Shown: positions 29,381 to 37,659 of the stretch, one piece after another
Layout: the number at the start of each line of letters is the position of its first letter
How positions within the stretch are numbered: position 1 is the stretch's first letter
Assembly (NCBI RefSeq): GCF_004801415.1
Contig: NZ_SSNX01000002.1
Coordinates: forward strand, 124,001-188,000
Length of the DNA: 64,000 nt
Origin: Deinococcus sp. KSM4-11
GTDB lineage: Bacteria > Deinococcota > Deinococci > Deinococcales > Deinococcaceae
Direction: 5' to 3'
Notes under the pieces: model-generated
The model's database searches: none
Told to the model about the DNA's origin: nothing
Seen by the model: only the letters and a program-made list of their open reading frames with translations
Made by a program: the position numbers and the translations under genes

Positions 29381-31417
29381 GTGCGAGCCTCAGATCCTCC
29401 TCGGGTTCCTGCCGATGTCGGCTCTCTGAGCCTGCTGCGCCGCCGCGCCTACCTGCTGATCCTGCCGGTCACGCTGCTGGCCGCCTGCGTGACCTGGGGA
29501 CTCAGCGCCGAGCAGCCTGATCCGACCTTCAACGGCCTGGCCCTGCCGGTGCTCGCCCTGGGCACGCTGTTGCTGCTGCTGGGTCTGATCAGCCAGCGCC
29601 TGCCGCTGCGCTGGATCGAACGCGGCTTCTACGTCCTGGCGGTGCTGATCTTCCTGGCCAAATACGCCTCGGCCGTCGTCGACCGTGGCGTGCCGCCCGA
29701 TACGGCGCTGGTCGAGGTGTTCATCTGGACACCGTTCGTGTACGTGCTGGCCTTCCTGATCGAAAGCCCACGCAGCGCGCTGATCCGCTCGGTGACCGTG
29801 TCCGTCCTGAGTCTGCTGATCGGCGCCTACGGCGTGTGGATCGGCGGCATGCCGGCCGTGCGCCTGCTCGAATTCCACCTGGCCGAGGGCATTATCCTGA
29901 CCCTGCTGTACCTGCTGTCCACCCTGAAAAACCAGGTGCTGGCCCTCCAGGATCAGGTGGGCGACCTGCACCGCCTGGCCCACCTGGATCCCCTGACCAG
30001 CACGAGCAACCGGCGGCAACTGGAGTTGCAGCTCAGTCACGAGGTGCTGCGCAGCCAGCGCTACGGCACGCCCTGGTGCGTGATCATGTTCGATCTTGAC
30101 GATTTCAAGGCTGTGAACGACGCGTACGGCCACGCGGTCGGTGACGAGGTGCTGCGGCAGACCTCGGCCGTGATGCAGCGCGAGGTGCGCGGCACCGACC
30201 TGCTGGGCCGCTGGGGCGGGGAGGAATTCCTGATCCTGGCCGTGCAGATCGACCTGCCCTACGCGCTGGCCCTTACCGAGCGGCTGCGTGTGGCCCTGGA
30301 ACAGCATCCCATGCCGGGGCCAGGTAGGGTCACCGCGAGTTTCGGCGTGGCCGCCTACCGCGATCAGGAGACCGCCGAGGATTTGCTCGCGCGCGCCGAT
30401 GCCGCCCTGTACAGCGCCAAGGCGGCGGGCAAGAACCGGGTGGAAGGTTCGCTGGTGAAGGTGGACACGCCGCTGCGGGTGCCGCCGCTGCTCAACCCCT
30501 TCCCGGTGCTCGCGCCCGCCCCGCACCACGACATCGCCCAGGCGACCAGCCGCTGGCTGTCCACCTTCGACCTGGGGCCGCAGGACGACGTGTCCCGCGT
30601 GCACTTCTCGGGCACCTTCGCGCAGCTCGCCGCCGCCCTGCACCCCACGGCCGCCGCCGACGCGCTGCGCCTGATGGCCGACTGGTACTGCGTGATGTTC
30701 CTGCACGACGACCGCTGCGACGCGTCGGGCATCGGGAAGGATCCGGCGCGCCTGCGCGCCCTGACCGCCCGCCTGCTGGCCGCCCTGAAAGGCCACGCCC
30801 CGGTGCCCGACGATGAACCGCTCGCCTGGGCGATGTCCGACCTGAGCCGACGCTTCCGTGACGCGGGCAGCGACGCGTGGCTGGACGAGGTCGCAGCCCA
30901 CGTCACCGCGTACTTCAGCTCCCTGGCCTGGGAAGCGGACAACCGCGCCAGGGGCGTGGTGCCGATCCTGGACGAGTACGTCCGCATGCGGCCCCTGACG
31001 GCCGGACTGGCGATCGACGAGGCCTTCCTGAGTCTCGTCGACGACCTGCACCTGCCCGGTGAGGTGCATGCGCACCCGACCGTCCAGGCACTCACCGTGC
31101 ATGCCAACCGCGCCGTGTGCTGGTCGAACGACATCATCTCGCTCGAGAAGGAGTTGCAGGGCGGGGACGTCCACAATCTGGTGCTCGTGCTGCGCCAGGA
31201 ACGGGGCCTGGGCCTGCAGGACGCCCTGGAGGCGGCCGCCGCTATGTACCACCAGGAACTGGAACGGCTGATCGATGTCGAACAGCACCTGCCGGATCTG
31301 GGGCCGGAGATCAACGTCCAGCTGGCCCGCTACGTGCAGCTGCAACAGATCCGGGTGGGTGGCATCCTGGAGTGGTCGTGGCGGTCGAAACGCTATCAGC
31401 TGGCGCCGTCGGCCTGA
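29381..31417 (+). CDS. Membrane diguanylate cyclase (GGEEF) fused to a class I terpene synthase (678 aa)
   Basis: One uninterrupted frame joins two enzymes. Residues 20-185 hold about six membrane helices. Residues 190-360 are a GGDEF domain with LDPLTSTSNRR, FDLDDFKAVNDAYGHAVGDEVL and active-site GGEEF (279-283). From about 385 to 678 the sequence is a class I terpene synthase: Asp-rich DDRCD (443-447) in WYCVMFLHDDRCD, the pyrophosphate sensor EYVRMRPLTAG (Arg535 or Arg537), the NSE triad NDIISLEKE (Asn583, Ser587, Glu591) with GGDVHNLVLVL, and the terminal RY (671-672) after WSW. All metal and diphosphate residues are kept, so the cyclase half should be active on a prenyl diphosphate. GTG 29381 is set by TATTCT. 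I know of no described GGDEF-terpene synthase protein. Confidence 0.9.
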   Translation: MRASDPPRVPADVGSLSLLRRRAYLLILPVTLLAACVTWGLSAEQPDPTFNGLALPVLALGTLLLLLGLISQRLPLRWIERGFYVLAVLIFLAKYASAVVDRGVPPDTALVEVFIWTPFVYVLAFLIESPRSALIRSVTVSVLSLLIGAYGVWIGGMPAVRLLEFHLAEGIILTLLYLLSTLKNQVLALQDQVGDLHRLAHLDPLTSTSNRRQLELQLSHEVLRSQRYGTPWCVIMFDLDDFKAVNDAYGHAVGDEVLRQTSAVMQREVRGTDLLGRWGGEEFLILAVQIDLPYALALTERLRVALEQHPMPGPGRVTASFGVAAYRDQETAEDLLARADAALYSAKAAGKNRVEGSLVKVDTPLRVPPLLNPFPVLAPAPHHDIAQATSRWLSTFDLGPQDDVSRVHFSGTFAQLAAALHPTAAADALRLMADWYCVMFLHDDRCDASGIGKDPARLRALTARLLAALKGHAPVPDDEPLAWAMSDLSRRFRDAGSDAWLDEVAAHVTAYFSSLAWEADNRARGVVPILDEYVRMRPLTAGLAIDEAFLSLVDDLHLPGEVHAHPTVQALTVHANRAVCWSNDIISLEKELQGGDVHNLVLVLRQERGLGLQDALEAAAAMYHQELERLIDVEQHLPDLGPEINVQLARYVQLQQIRVGGILEWSWRSKRYQLAPSA

Positions 31418-31468
31418 CCGCGGTTCCGTGAGTACCGGCCCTCTCGGGCGACCTCTAGTGCCGTGCCG

Positions 31469-31705
31469 TCAGTGGTGGGCTGGGGGCATGCCGAGGCGAC
31501 TCAGGTGAACGCGCAGGATCCTGGCGTACCGGCTCAATTCCTCCTCGTCGGACGTTCGCTGCCCATGCAGCAGGGCGTCCCACGCGTCGTCCGGCAGCCG
31601 CGGGCAGCGGGGATCCCGAGCGAGGTCGCACAGCGTCCACGCGGCCGCCTCGAACTCGGCGCGCGCCCGCTTCGGGCCCTCCGAACTGATCCGACGTTCT
31701 GGCAT
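31469..31705 (-). CDS. Small hypothetical protein (78 aa)
   Basis: ATG 31705 is chosen because TAGGCT (31711-31716) lies five bases upstream; longer in-frame starts at 31723 and 31753 exist. The product begins MPERRISSEGPKRARAEFEA, has a probable two-helix core (AAWTLCDLARDP, EEELSRYARILRVHLSRLG) and no membrane segment. The family is not recognised. It converges on the GGEEF-terpene synthase gene 51 bp away. Confidence 0.5.
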   Translation of the reverse strand: MPERRISSEGPKRARAEFEAAAWTLCDLARDPRCPRLPDDAWDALLHGQRTSDEEELSRYARILRVHLSRLGMPPAHH

Positions 31706-31710
31706 GCCCA

Positions 31711-31716
31711 AGCCTA
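31711..31716 (-). promoter_or_regulatory. -10 box TAGGCT for the small gene at 31705
   Basis: On the minus strand TAGGCT ends five bases before ATG 31705. Confidence 0.45.
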
Positions 31717-31805
31717 AATCCATGCGGCGCGGCGCGTGACCGCACTTGACCACGGTTCATACGGCGGGCCGGCCGAAGCGCGTGGTGCCGGCTGACACGG
31801 CGCCG

Positions 31806-32072
31806 TCACATACAGGTGTGCCAGGGCGTCCGGGCGCCAGCAACTGGCATGAGTTCATCGGCGAGCAGTTCCAGGGGCAGCAGCTCCAGTTCCGGATGCT
31901 GTTCGAGGAGGTCACGGATCGCACTGTTCACGCCGCCCGCGCCAGCGACCGTCTGTTGCACACCGGGGTCGGCCCACAGCACCTTCAGAGTCTGGTGCAG
32001 GGTCTCGAAGCTGCCCACGCTGGGCGCAGACGGCGGGATGGCGGGGGCGCTCCGGGCAGTTCGTATGGTCAT
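31806..32072 (-). CDS. Small hypothetical protein (88 aa)
   Basis: ATG 32072 follows TACGGT (32079-32084) by six bases, a clear leaderless signature that supports a real gene. The product has a disordered N-terminal 20 residues, then LHQTLKVLWADPGVQQTVAGAGGVNSAIRDLLEQHPELELLPLELLADELM, which looks like a small helical bundle. No family is recognised. It lies upstream of the 78-aa gene on the same strand. Confidence 0.5.
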   Translation of the reverse strand: MTIRTARSAPAIPPSAPSVGSFETLHQTLKVLWADPGVQQTVAGAGGVNSAIRDLLEQHPELELLPLELLADELMPVAGARTPWHTCM

Positions 32073-32078
32073 GCCTGC

Positions 32079-32084
32079 ACCGTA
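32079..32084 (-). promoter_or_regulatory. -10 box TACGGT for the small gene at 32072
   Basis: On the minus strand TACGGT ends six bases before ATG 32072. Confidence 0.5.
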
Positions 32085-32148
32085 GACGCCGCACCATGAT
32101 CAATGAATGACCGTTTTCAGTCGCGTCATGACCGGACGCGTGCCCGGT

Positions 32149-34665
32149 TCATCGTACCGTCGACCCATCGGTGCCCGTCGGAGCGGACAGGGCCTGTACG
32201 GGCGTCCCACCGACGGCCTGTACGCAGAGGTCGCCCCCATCCAGATCACCGTCCAGGGTCAGCGTGACGCGCTCGCCGGGCCGCAGGTCGAGGTGGTTGT
32301 CACTGAGCCTGACCGGGCCGGCGTCCACCCAGACCGCGTGGGCGGGCCGGGTGGTCTCGATGGTGACGGTACGACCCTGCCGGGTCGCGCGCAGCCCCGG
32401 ATCGGGGAGATCGTAGTACTTGAGTGGCTCGGGCCACAGCGCCGCGCGGCTGAGCTCCATGTCCCCCCGCACGAGGCGCAGGATGACCACGGTGTCCGGC
32501 GAACTGGCCTCATCTGGCAGCGCCGTCACCGCGTTCGCGGCGGCCAGCATGGACGTCACCCGGCCCGTCAGGTGATCCCCGCCCAGGGTGTAGACGTCCA
32601 GCCTGAGCTCCACCGGGGCGTCCTCGAGAAGCGAGCTGACCACCCAGGCCTGGACGGTCAGTCCATCCCGGCGCGCCTGCACGGCCAGCGGCGCGAGTTC
32701 CCGCTTGATCGCGTAATACGCGGGTTTGGGCACACCGCTGGAGTCGATGATCGCCCAGCTCGTGACCGGCCAGCAATCGTTGAGTTGCCACACCAGCGCG
32801 CCCGACACTGCCCGCGCACCGTCCTGGCCCCAGCGGCCCCGGAACGCACGGTATGCGCTGACCATCGCGTCGGCCTGCACCACCCGCGCCTGGTACACGT
32901 ACTCCTCGAAGCTGCGGGCGGGCTGGAAGGCGTCCGAGAGGTACACGGCGATCCGGCGCTGTCCATCGGCGCGGCCCAGCGGATCGGCGGCCTTGTTGTG
33001 GTGCTCGAATACGCGGCTGTGTGCAGCGCGGTTCCCGGGACGGGTGAAGGTCTCGATGGTGTGCCGGCTGGGCGGCGACTGCATGCCGAACTCGCTGACG
33101 AACCGGCCCTCGTATCGGCCGTAATCGCGGTGGGGGGCCATGTTGCCGTGCCAGACCTCCCAGGTGTGCCGGTCACCCACCGTGGGATCGGACGACCGGA
33201 CGCCGCCGCTGGGACTGCCGGGCCAGTACGGCACTTCCGGGTTGAGGGCGGCGACCACCTCGGGCAGCAGGTGCTCGTAGATGGTCAGGGCGTCGAAGGA
33301 GCCGGGCTCAGCGCCTGAACCGCTGGCGCCCACGGATTCGGCGATCTGGTAGTCCTCGTTGTTGCCGCACCACAGGGCCAGGCAGGCGTGGTGCCGCAGG
33401 CGCGTCACGGCCGCCCGCGCTTCGTCCCGCACGGACTCGAGCATCGCGGGGTACGCGGGGTACATGCCGCAGGCGAACAGGAAGTCCTGCCACACGAGCA
33501 ACCCCAGTTCATCGCAGATGTCGTAGAAGACGTCGGATTCGTACAGGCCGCCGCCCCACACGCGGATCATGACCATGTGCGCGTCGGCCGCCTGCTGCAG
33601 GCGCGTCCGGTACTGGGCCGCGCTCACGCGGTTCAGCAGCAGGTCTTCAGGAATCCAGTTCGCTCCACCCGCGAAGATGGGAACGCCGTTCACGACGAAG
33701 GTGAAGCTGGTGCCGGACTCGCCGGCCACCGGTTCCTGCGCGAGCCGCAGGTGCCGCGCCCCCACCCGGCGGTCCAGTTGGTCGAAGACGGTGTTCCCCC
33801 GCTGGAGCGACACGGACACGGTGTAGAGCGGCTGGTCGCCATACCCGCGCGGCCACCACAGCTCGGGGGCAGGGAGGACGATGCTGCCGCGCGCGGCGCT
33901 GGCGGGAAGGCTCAGGTGACCGACCCGCTCGCCCCGCGAATCCTTGAGTTCCACCTCGACGGTATCGCCGGGCTGCAACGTACCCACTGGAGACGCCTCT
34001 ACCGTCAGCGTGGCCTGTCCCAGGTCGTCGCTGACGGTGAACGCGGTACGGACAGCATCGAGACGAAGGGCGTAGGCGTGTACGAAGACGTCTTTCCACG
34101 GCCCGGCCGTGAGCAGGGTCGGTCCCCAGTCCCAGCCGTAGTGGTATTGCGCCTTGCGGACATACACGCGGCTGGGATCGCCGTTCCACACGGCCCGCCG
34201 GCCGTGTTCGGCCTCCAGGGCGCGGCCGTGGGCCAGGGCGGGATCGAAGCGCAGGACGAGGGTGTTCACGCCGGGCTGCGCGTGCCGGCGAAGGTCGACG
34301 CGCCAGGGAATGAACATGTTGTCGGTGGTCAGGATCACCTGGCCGTTCAGGATGACGGTGCAGAGCGTATCCAGGCCGTCCAGGCACAGGTCGAGGTGTG
34401 GCGCAGCGAGCTGTTCCGGACTCAGGTCGAAGGTGGCGTCGTACGCCCAGACGGTCTCCCCCACCCACTGCACGTCCAGCTCGTTCAGGCCGTCGTACGG
34501 GTCGGGGATGACGCCGTGCCGGAGCAGGTCGAGGTGCACCGTGCCGGGCACACTGGCCGCCAGGGGCATCGTGGGGGCGTGCGGGGACAGGGGAGCGGCG
34601 GCGTCTGGCAGGGCCTGGACGGTCCAATCGGTGAGGGCGTGGCGGGCGGCAGTGGCGTGGGTCAT
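32149..34665 (-). CDS. Glycoside hydrolase family 2 beta-mannosidase (838 aa)
   Basis: Removes beta-linked mannose from the non-reducing ends of manno-oligosaccharides or N-glycan cores. It has the GH2 order: sugar-binding jelly-roll domain (ASVPGTVHLDLLRHGVIPDPYDG, FIPWRVDLRRHAQPGVNTLVLRF), Ig-like domain, and a TIM barrel. The acid/base is Glu437 in WCGNNED and the nucleophile Glu525 in FVSEFGMQSPPS. There is no signal peptide, so it should act on imported oligosaccharides. ATG 34665 with a GGAG eight bases upstream gives the family start; a strong promoter lies 74-102 bp upstream. Confidence 0.94.
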   Translation of the reverse strand: MTHATAARHALTDWTVQALPDAAAPLSPHAPTMPLAASVPGTVHLDLLRHGVIPDPYDGLNELDVQWVGETVWAYDATFDLSPEQLAAPHLDLCLDGLDTLCTVILNGQVILTTDNMFIPWRVDLRRHAQPGVNTLVLRFDPALAHGRALEAEHGRRAVWNGDPSRVYVRKAQYHYGWDWGPTLLTAGPWKDVFVHAYALRLDAVRTAFTVSDDLGQATLTVEASPVGTLQPGDTVEVELKDSRGERVGHLSLPASAARGSIVLPAPELWWPRGYGDQPLYTVSVSLQRGNTVFDQLDRRVGARHLRLAQEPVAGESGTSFTFVVNGVPIFAGGANWIPEDLLLNRVSAAQYRTRLQQAADAHMVMIRVWGGGLYESDVFYDICDELGLLVWQDFLFACGMYPAYPAMLESVRDEARAAVTRLRHHACLALWCGNNEDYQIAESVGASGSGAEPGSFDALTIYEHLLPEVVAALNPEVPYWPGSPSGGVRSSDPTVGDRHTWEVWHGNMAPHRDYGRYEGRFVSEFGMQSPPSRHTIETFTRPGNRAAHSRVFEHHNKAADPLGRADGQRRIAVYLSDAFQPARSFEEYVYQARVVQADAMVSAYRAFRGRWGQDGARAVSGALVWQLNDCWPVTSWAIIDSSGVPKPAYYAIKRELAPLAVQARRDGLTVQAWVVSSLLEDAPVELRLDVYTLGGDHLTGRVTSMLAAANAVTALPDEASSPDTVVILRLVRGDMELSRAALWPEPLKYYDLPDPGLRATRQGRTVTIETTRPAHAVWVDAGPVRLSDNHLDLRPGERVTLTLDGDLDGGDLCVQAVGGTPVQALSAPTGTDGSTVR

Positions 34666-34738
34666 CGGGCTCCGGCGCCAGGGGCGCGCTGTGGAAAAGG
34701 CGTCTGCGTCAGAACAATTCAGCCAGTCGAGTCCGACG

Positions 34739-34767
34739 AGCGTACCCTCCACCGTGCCCGGTGTCAA
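34739..34767 (-). promoter_or_regulatory. Consensus-like promoter of the beta-mannosidase gene
   Basis: On the minus strand TTGACA (34762-34767), a 17-bp spacer and TACGCT (34739-34744). This is the best -35 in the window and predicts a leader of about 65 bases. Confidence 0.75.
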
Positions 34768-34912
34768 AAGGCCATTCAGGATCTGCCGGCACAGGGGTAG
34801 GTACGTGCTCCCACTCCCGTGAGTCGTGACACGTCCTGGCCGCCGCCTCACCTCTGCCCGGTCAAGGCCCGTCCCCGGATGCTCCATGGTGCTGGCTGGC
34901 AGCCTGGGCCGC

Positions 34913-35812
34913 TCAGGAGGCGCTGATGCTGGGCGCGCAGTCCGTGTACGTCACGGTGACGGTCTTCAGCAGGGTGGTATGCGCGGCCTCGCTGTACACC
35001 TGCACGTCAAAGGCGCCACTGCGGGCATGTGAGGTGCCGAAGATGCGCTCGGCCTTCGTGGTGCAGGTGGGATCGTAGGCGATGGGGGTGGTCGTCGTGA
35101 TCTGCAGGTACCGGTCGACCTGCCTGCCGCCGCTGGTGATGTGCCACTCACGGGGGCCGTTCACGGTAACGGTACCCGCCGGGAGGGCGCTGCGGCGGTC
35201 GATGGTCTGCCCGGTGGCGGCCGTGAACTGGACTGTCACGAGGTTCTTCCAGGTCGCCTGGCGGGTCGGGTGGGCGCTGTCGCTGACCGTCTCGTCGATC
35301 GTTCGCACGATGGTCAGGTCCGTGCGGTTCCGGAGCGTCCCGCTGCTGGTGCCGGTGCGGACGGCCGTGCGGGTGGTGCCGTCCGCGCGGGTGTAGGCCA
35401 GCGTCAGGTTCTGCGCCGTGTCGACGAAGCTCCCGGCCAGGGCCACGTCGGCGCTGGGGTCGCTGAGCAGCGCGCGACCGTTCACGCTGGCGCCGCCCCG
35501 CATGCAGGCGGTGTAGACCCAGGTCACGTGGTCGGGCACACCGTCCGCGTCTGAATCCACGGGCCTGCCGCCGGCGTCCAGGGCACTGCTCGCGGCGTCC
35601 GGCGCGCGGCACGATGCCAGGGGGCCCACGCCCACGTCGCTGAGGCTGCCGAGGGTCTGTTCGACGTCGCTGGCCACGGCGCCGCCCACCTCGGTCTGGG
35701 TGGCCATGTCCGCCAGGGGGGCCGGCTCGCTGGCCGTGACGGGCGGACTCGACGTGGTGCACGCGCTCAGCACGAGGGCGAGGGTCAGGGCCGGCAGCAG
35801 CGCAGTCTTCAT
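34913..35812 (-). CDS. Lipoprotein of unknown function (299 aa)
   Basis: ATG 35812 follows GGAGG and opens a lipoprotein signal with lipobox LSAC (Cys near 19). The mature part has a Thr/Ser-rich linker, the phrase PVDSDADGVPDHVTWVYTAC that resembles a single calcium-binding thrombospondin type 3-like loop, and a beta-rich remainder (TLAYTRADGTTRTAVRTG, LQITTTTPIAYDPTC). Four or five cysteines in the mature chain could form disulfides. The function is not recognised; it should be anchored in the cell envelope. Confidence 0.75.
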   Translation of the reverse strand: MKTALLPALTLALVLSACTTSSPPVTASEPAPLADMATQTEVGGAVASDVEQTLGSLSDVGVGPLASCRAPDAASSALDAGGRPVDSDADGVPDHVTWVYTACMRGGASVNGRALLSDPSADVALAGSFVDTAQNLTLAYTRADGTTRTAVRTGTSSGTLRNRTDLTIVRTIDETVSDSAHPTRQATWKNLVTVQFTAATGQTIDRRSALPAGTVTVNGPREWHITSGGRQVDRYLQITTTTPIAYDPTCTTKAERIFGTSHARSGAFDVQVYSEAAHTTLLKTVTVTYTDCAPSISAS

Positions 35813-35903
35813 GGGAAACCTCCGGGAGCGTGTTCCGTCTCCACCCCTTGGAGCCTGCCCAGGAGTGAAAAGTTCCAGGTGAACCCGTGGGTGGATGCCG
35901 GGT

Positions 35904-35918
35904 GCCCCCGATGGGGGC
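35904..35918. other. Short GC hairpin in the promoter region of the CE7 esterase
   Basis: GCCCCC-GAT-GGGGGC is a perfect 6-bp hairpin between the lipoprotein and esterase starts. It has no T-run and may be a chance or regulatory feature. Confidence 0.35.
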
Positions 35919-36008
35919 GGCATACTTGACGCGGCGTCCCACCACTCACGTCACCGGACGGCCACACGTCCACTACGCGCGACCACCGGCCGATCCACAG
36001 GAGAATTC

Positions 36009-36977
36009 ATGGCACTCTTCGACCTACCCCTCGAGCAACTCCGCACCTACCGCGCGCCCGGCCGCGCTCCGACCGACTTCGACAGCTTCTGGTCGGCCAC
36101 GCTGACCGAAGCGCGCACGCACGATCTGCAGGCGACCTTTACCGCCGTCGACACGCCGTACGTCACGGTGGACGTGTTCGACGTCACCTTTGCCGGGTGG
36201 GATGGGCAGCCGGTGAAGGGCTGGTTGACCCTGCCGCGCGCACGTTCCGCCCCGCTGCCGTGTGTGGTGGAATTTATCGGCTATGGCGGCGGGCGCGGCC
36301 TGGCCACCGATCACCTGAGCTACGCCAGCCTCGGCTACGCGCACCTGCTGATGGACACGCGCGGGCAGGGCAGCGTGTGGCGGCAGGGCGACACCCCGGA
36401 CGACGCGCCGGGTGCCGGGCCGCAGATTCCCGGCTTCATGACGCGGGGAATCCAGTCGCGCGAGACGTACTACTACCGCCGGGTGTTCACGGACGCCGTG
36501 CGGGCCGTGGAGACCGCCCGTTCGCATGCGGAGATCGACGCCTCCCGCATCGCCGTGGCGGGCGGCAGCCAGGGCGGCGGCATCGCGCTTGCGGCCGCGG
36601 GCCTGACCGACGTGCAGCTGTGCCTGCCGGACGTGCCGTTCCTGTGCCACTACGACCGCGCGACCCGGATCGTGGACAGCTACCCCTACGGCGAGATCGT
36701 CAATTACCTCAAGACCCACAAGGGACGCGTGGAGGACGTCTTCAGTGTCCTCGCGTACTTCGACGGCGTGCATTTTGCCGCGCGCGCCCAGGCCTCGGCC
36801 CTGTTCTCGGTGGGCCTGATGGACGACATCTGTCCGCCCAGTACCGTGTACGCGGCCTTCAACGCCTACGCGGGCCAGAAGGACATCCGGGTGTACGAGT
36901 TCAACCGCCATGAGGGCGGAGAGAACGTGCACGGTGGGGAGCGGATGGCGTTCCTGCACGCGCACTGGCGACCCTGA
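36009..36977 (+). CDS. CE7 acetyl xylan esterase / cephalosporin-C deacetylase (322 aa)
   Basis: ATG 36009 has AGGAGA at about six bases and gives the typical start FDLPLEQLRTYRAP. The catalytic triad is Ser187 (GGSQGGG), Asp272 (MDDICPPST) and His301 (NRHEGGEN); the oxyanion tyrosine lies in FIGYGGGRG. The enzyme removes acetyl groups from xylo-oligosaccharides and other small esters, normally in the cytoplasm as a hexamer. With the beta-mannosidase it suggests use of plant hemicellulose fragments. Confidence 0.93.
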   Translation: MALFDLPLEQLRTYRAPGRAPTDFDSFWSATLTEARTHDLQATFTAVDTPYVTVDVFDVTFAGWDGQPVKGWLTLPRARSAPLPCVVEFIGYGGGRGLATDHLSYASLGYAHLLMDTRGQGSVWRQGDTPDDAPGAGPQIPGFMTRGIQSRETYYYRRVFTDAVRAVETARSHAEIDASRIAVAGGSQGGGIALAAAGLTDVQLCLPDVPFLCHYDRATRIVDSYPYGEIVNYLKTHKGRVEDVFSVLAYFDGVHFAARAQASALFSVGLMDDICPPSTVYAAFNAYAGQKDIRVYEFNRHEGGENVHGGERMAFLHAHWRP

Positions 36978-37172
36978 GCGAAGCGCGCTCGCGAACCCAT
37001 GAGGGTTGCCGGAACCGCGTGCCGGTGGCAGGATTGGAGCACCTTCCCGATCCTGTCTGTGCCGACATCGGATCCGCTTGACGTCGGCTCCATTGATGAC
37101 TGGGGCGGCCTCTGGCCAGACCGATGGGCTCAGGCTGGGGCGGACATCGGGTGGATCCAGTCAGGAGGGAAC

Positions 37173-37595
37173 ATGAGCGGAGCAATCACGGTCACGACGG
37201 ACATCGACGCCCCGCTGGACGCCGTATGGACGGCGTGGACAGCGCCGGAGCACATCACCCAGTGGAACCAGGCGAGCCCGGACTGGCACTGCCCGAAGGC
37301 GAGCAACGACCTGCGGCCGGGCGGCCTGTTCTCGTCGACCATGGCGGCTCGGGACGGCAGTTTTGAATTCGAGTTCGGCGGTGAGCACACGGCCGTCGTA
37401 CCGCATGAGCGGATCGAATCGCGCCTCGGCGATGGCCGCACCATGCAGGTCGTCTTCGAGGCGCAGGGAGCCCACCGAACCCGCGTCACGGAGACCTTCG
37501 AGCCCGAGGGGCAGAACCCGGTCGAGATGCAGCGTGCGGGCTGGCAGGCCATCCTCGACACCTTCCGGCAGCACGTCGAGGGCACGCTGGCGTGA
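37173..37595 (+). CDS. SRPBCC/AHSA1 family protein (140 aa)
   Basis: ATG 37173 has AGGAGG at five to ten bases. The sequence VTTDIDAPLDAVWTAWTAPEHITQWNQASPDWHCPKASNDLRPGG is the opening of AHSA1/START-like proteins with a hydrophobic cavity, and it ends with the usual long helix (MQRAGWQAILDTFRQHVEG). The ligand and role cannot be told; many are of unknown function. The 195-bp gap upstream shows no clear promoter. Confidence 0.88.
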   Translation: MSGAITVTTDIDAPLDAVWTAWTAPEHITQWNQASPDWHCPKASNDLRPGGLFSSTMAARDGSFEFEFGGEHTAVVPHERIESRLGDGRTMQVVFEAQGAHRTRVTETFEPEGQNPVEMQRAGWQAILDTFRQHVEGTLA

Positions 37596-37644
37596 AGGCC
37601 GTGCGGGATCGCGCGCCGGCTCCTGCCCCTCCGGAGGAGTGACA

Positions 37645-37659
37645 ATGGACGGCACATGA
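37645..37659 (+). other. Four-codon mini-cistron before the lactonase gene
   Basis: GGAGGAG (37633-37639) is followed after five bases by ATG GAC GGC ACA TGA, whose stop overlaps the lactonase ATG as ATGA. Alternatively GACAAT (37641-37646) is a leaderless -10 box nine bases before ATG 37656. The two readings cannot be separated by eye. Confidence 0.35.

Noticed and set aside
29390..31345. 651-codon open frame antisense to the GGEEF-terpene synthase gene
   Set aside because: It is a mirror of the coding strand in GC-rich DNA: His/Gln/Gly/Arg-rich, no domains, while the sense frame has all motifs of two enzyme families.
32107..33318. 403-codon plus-strand frame opposite the beta-mannosidase gene
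   Set aside because: The beta-mannosidase frame carries both catalytic glutamates; the plus-strand frame has no recognisable feature.
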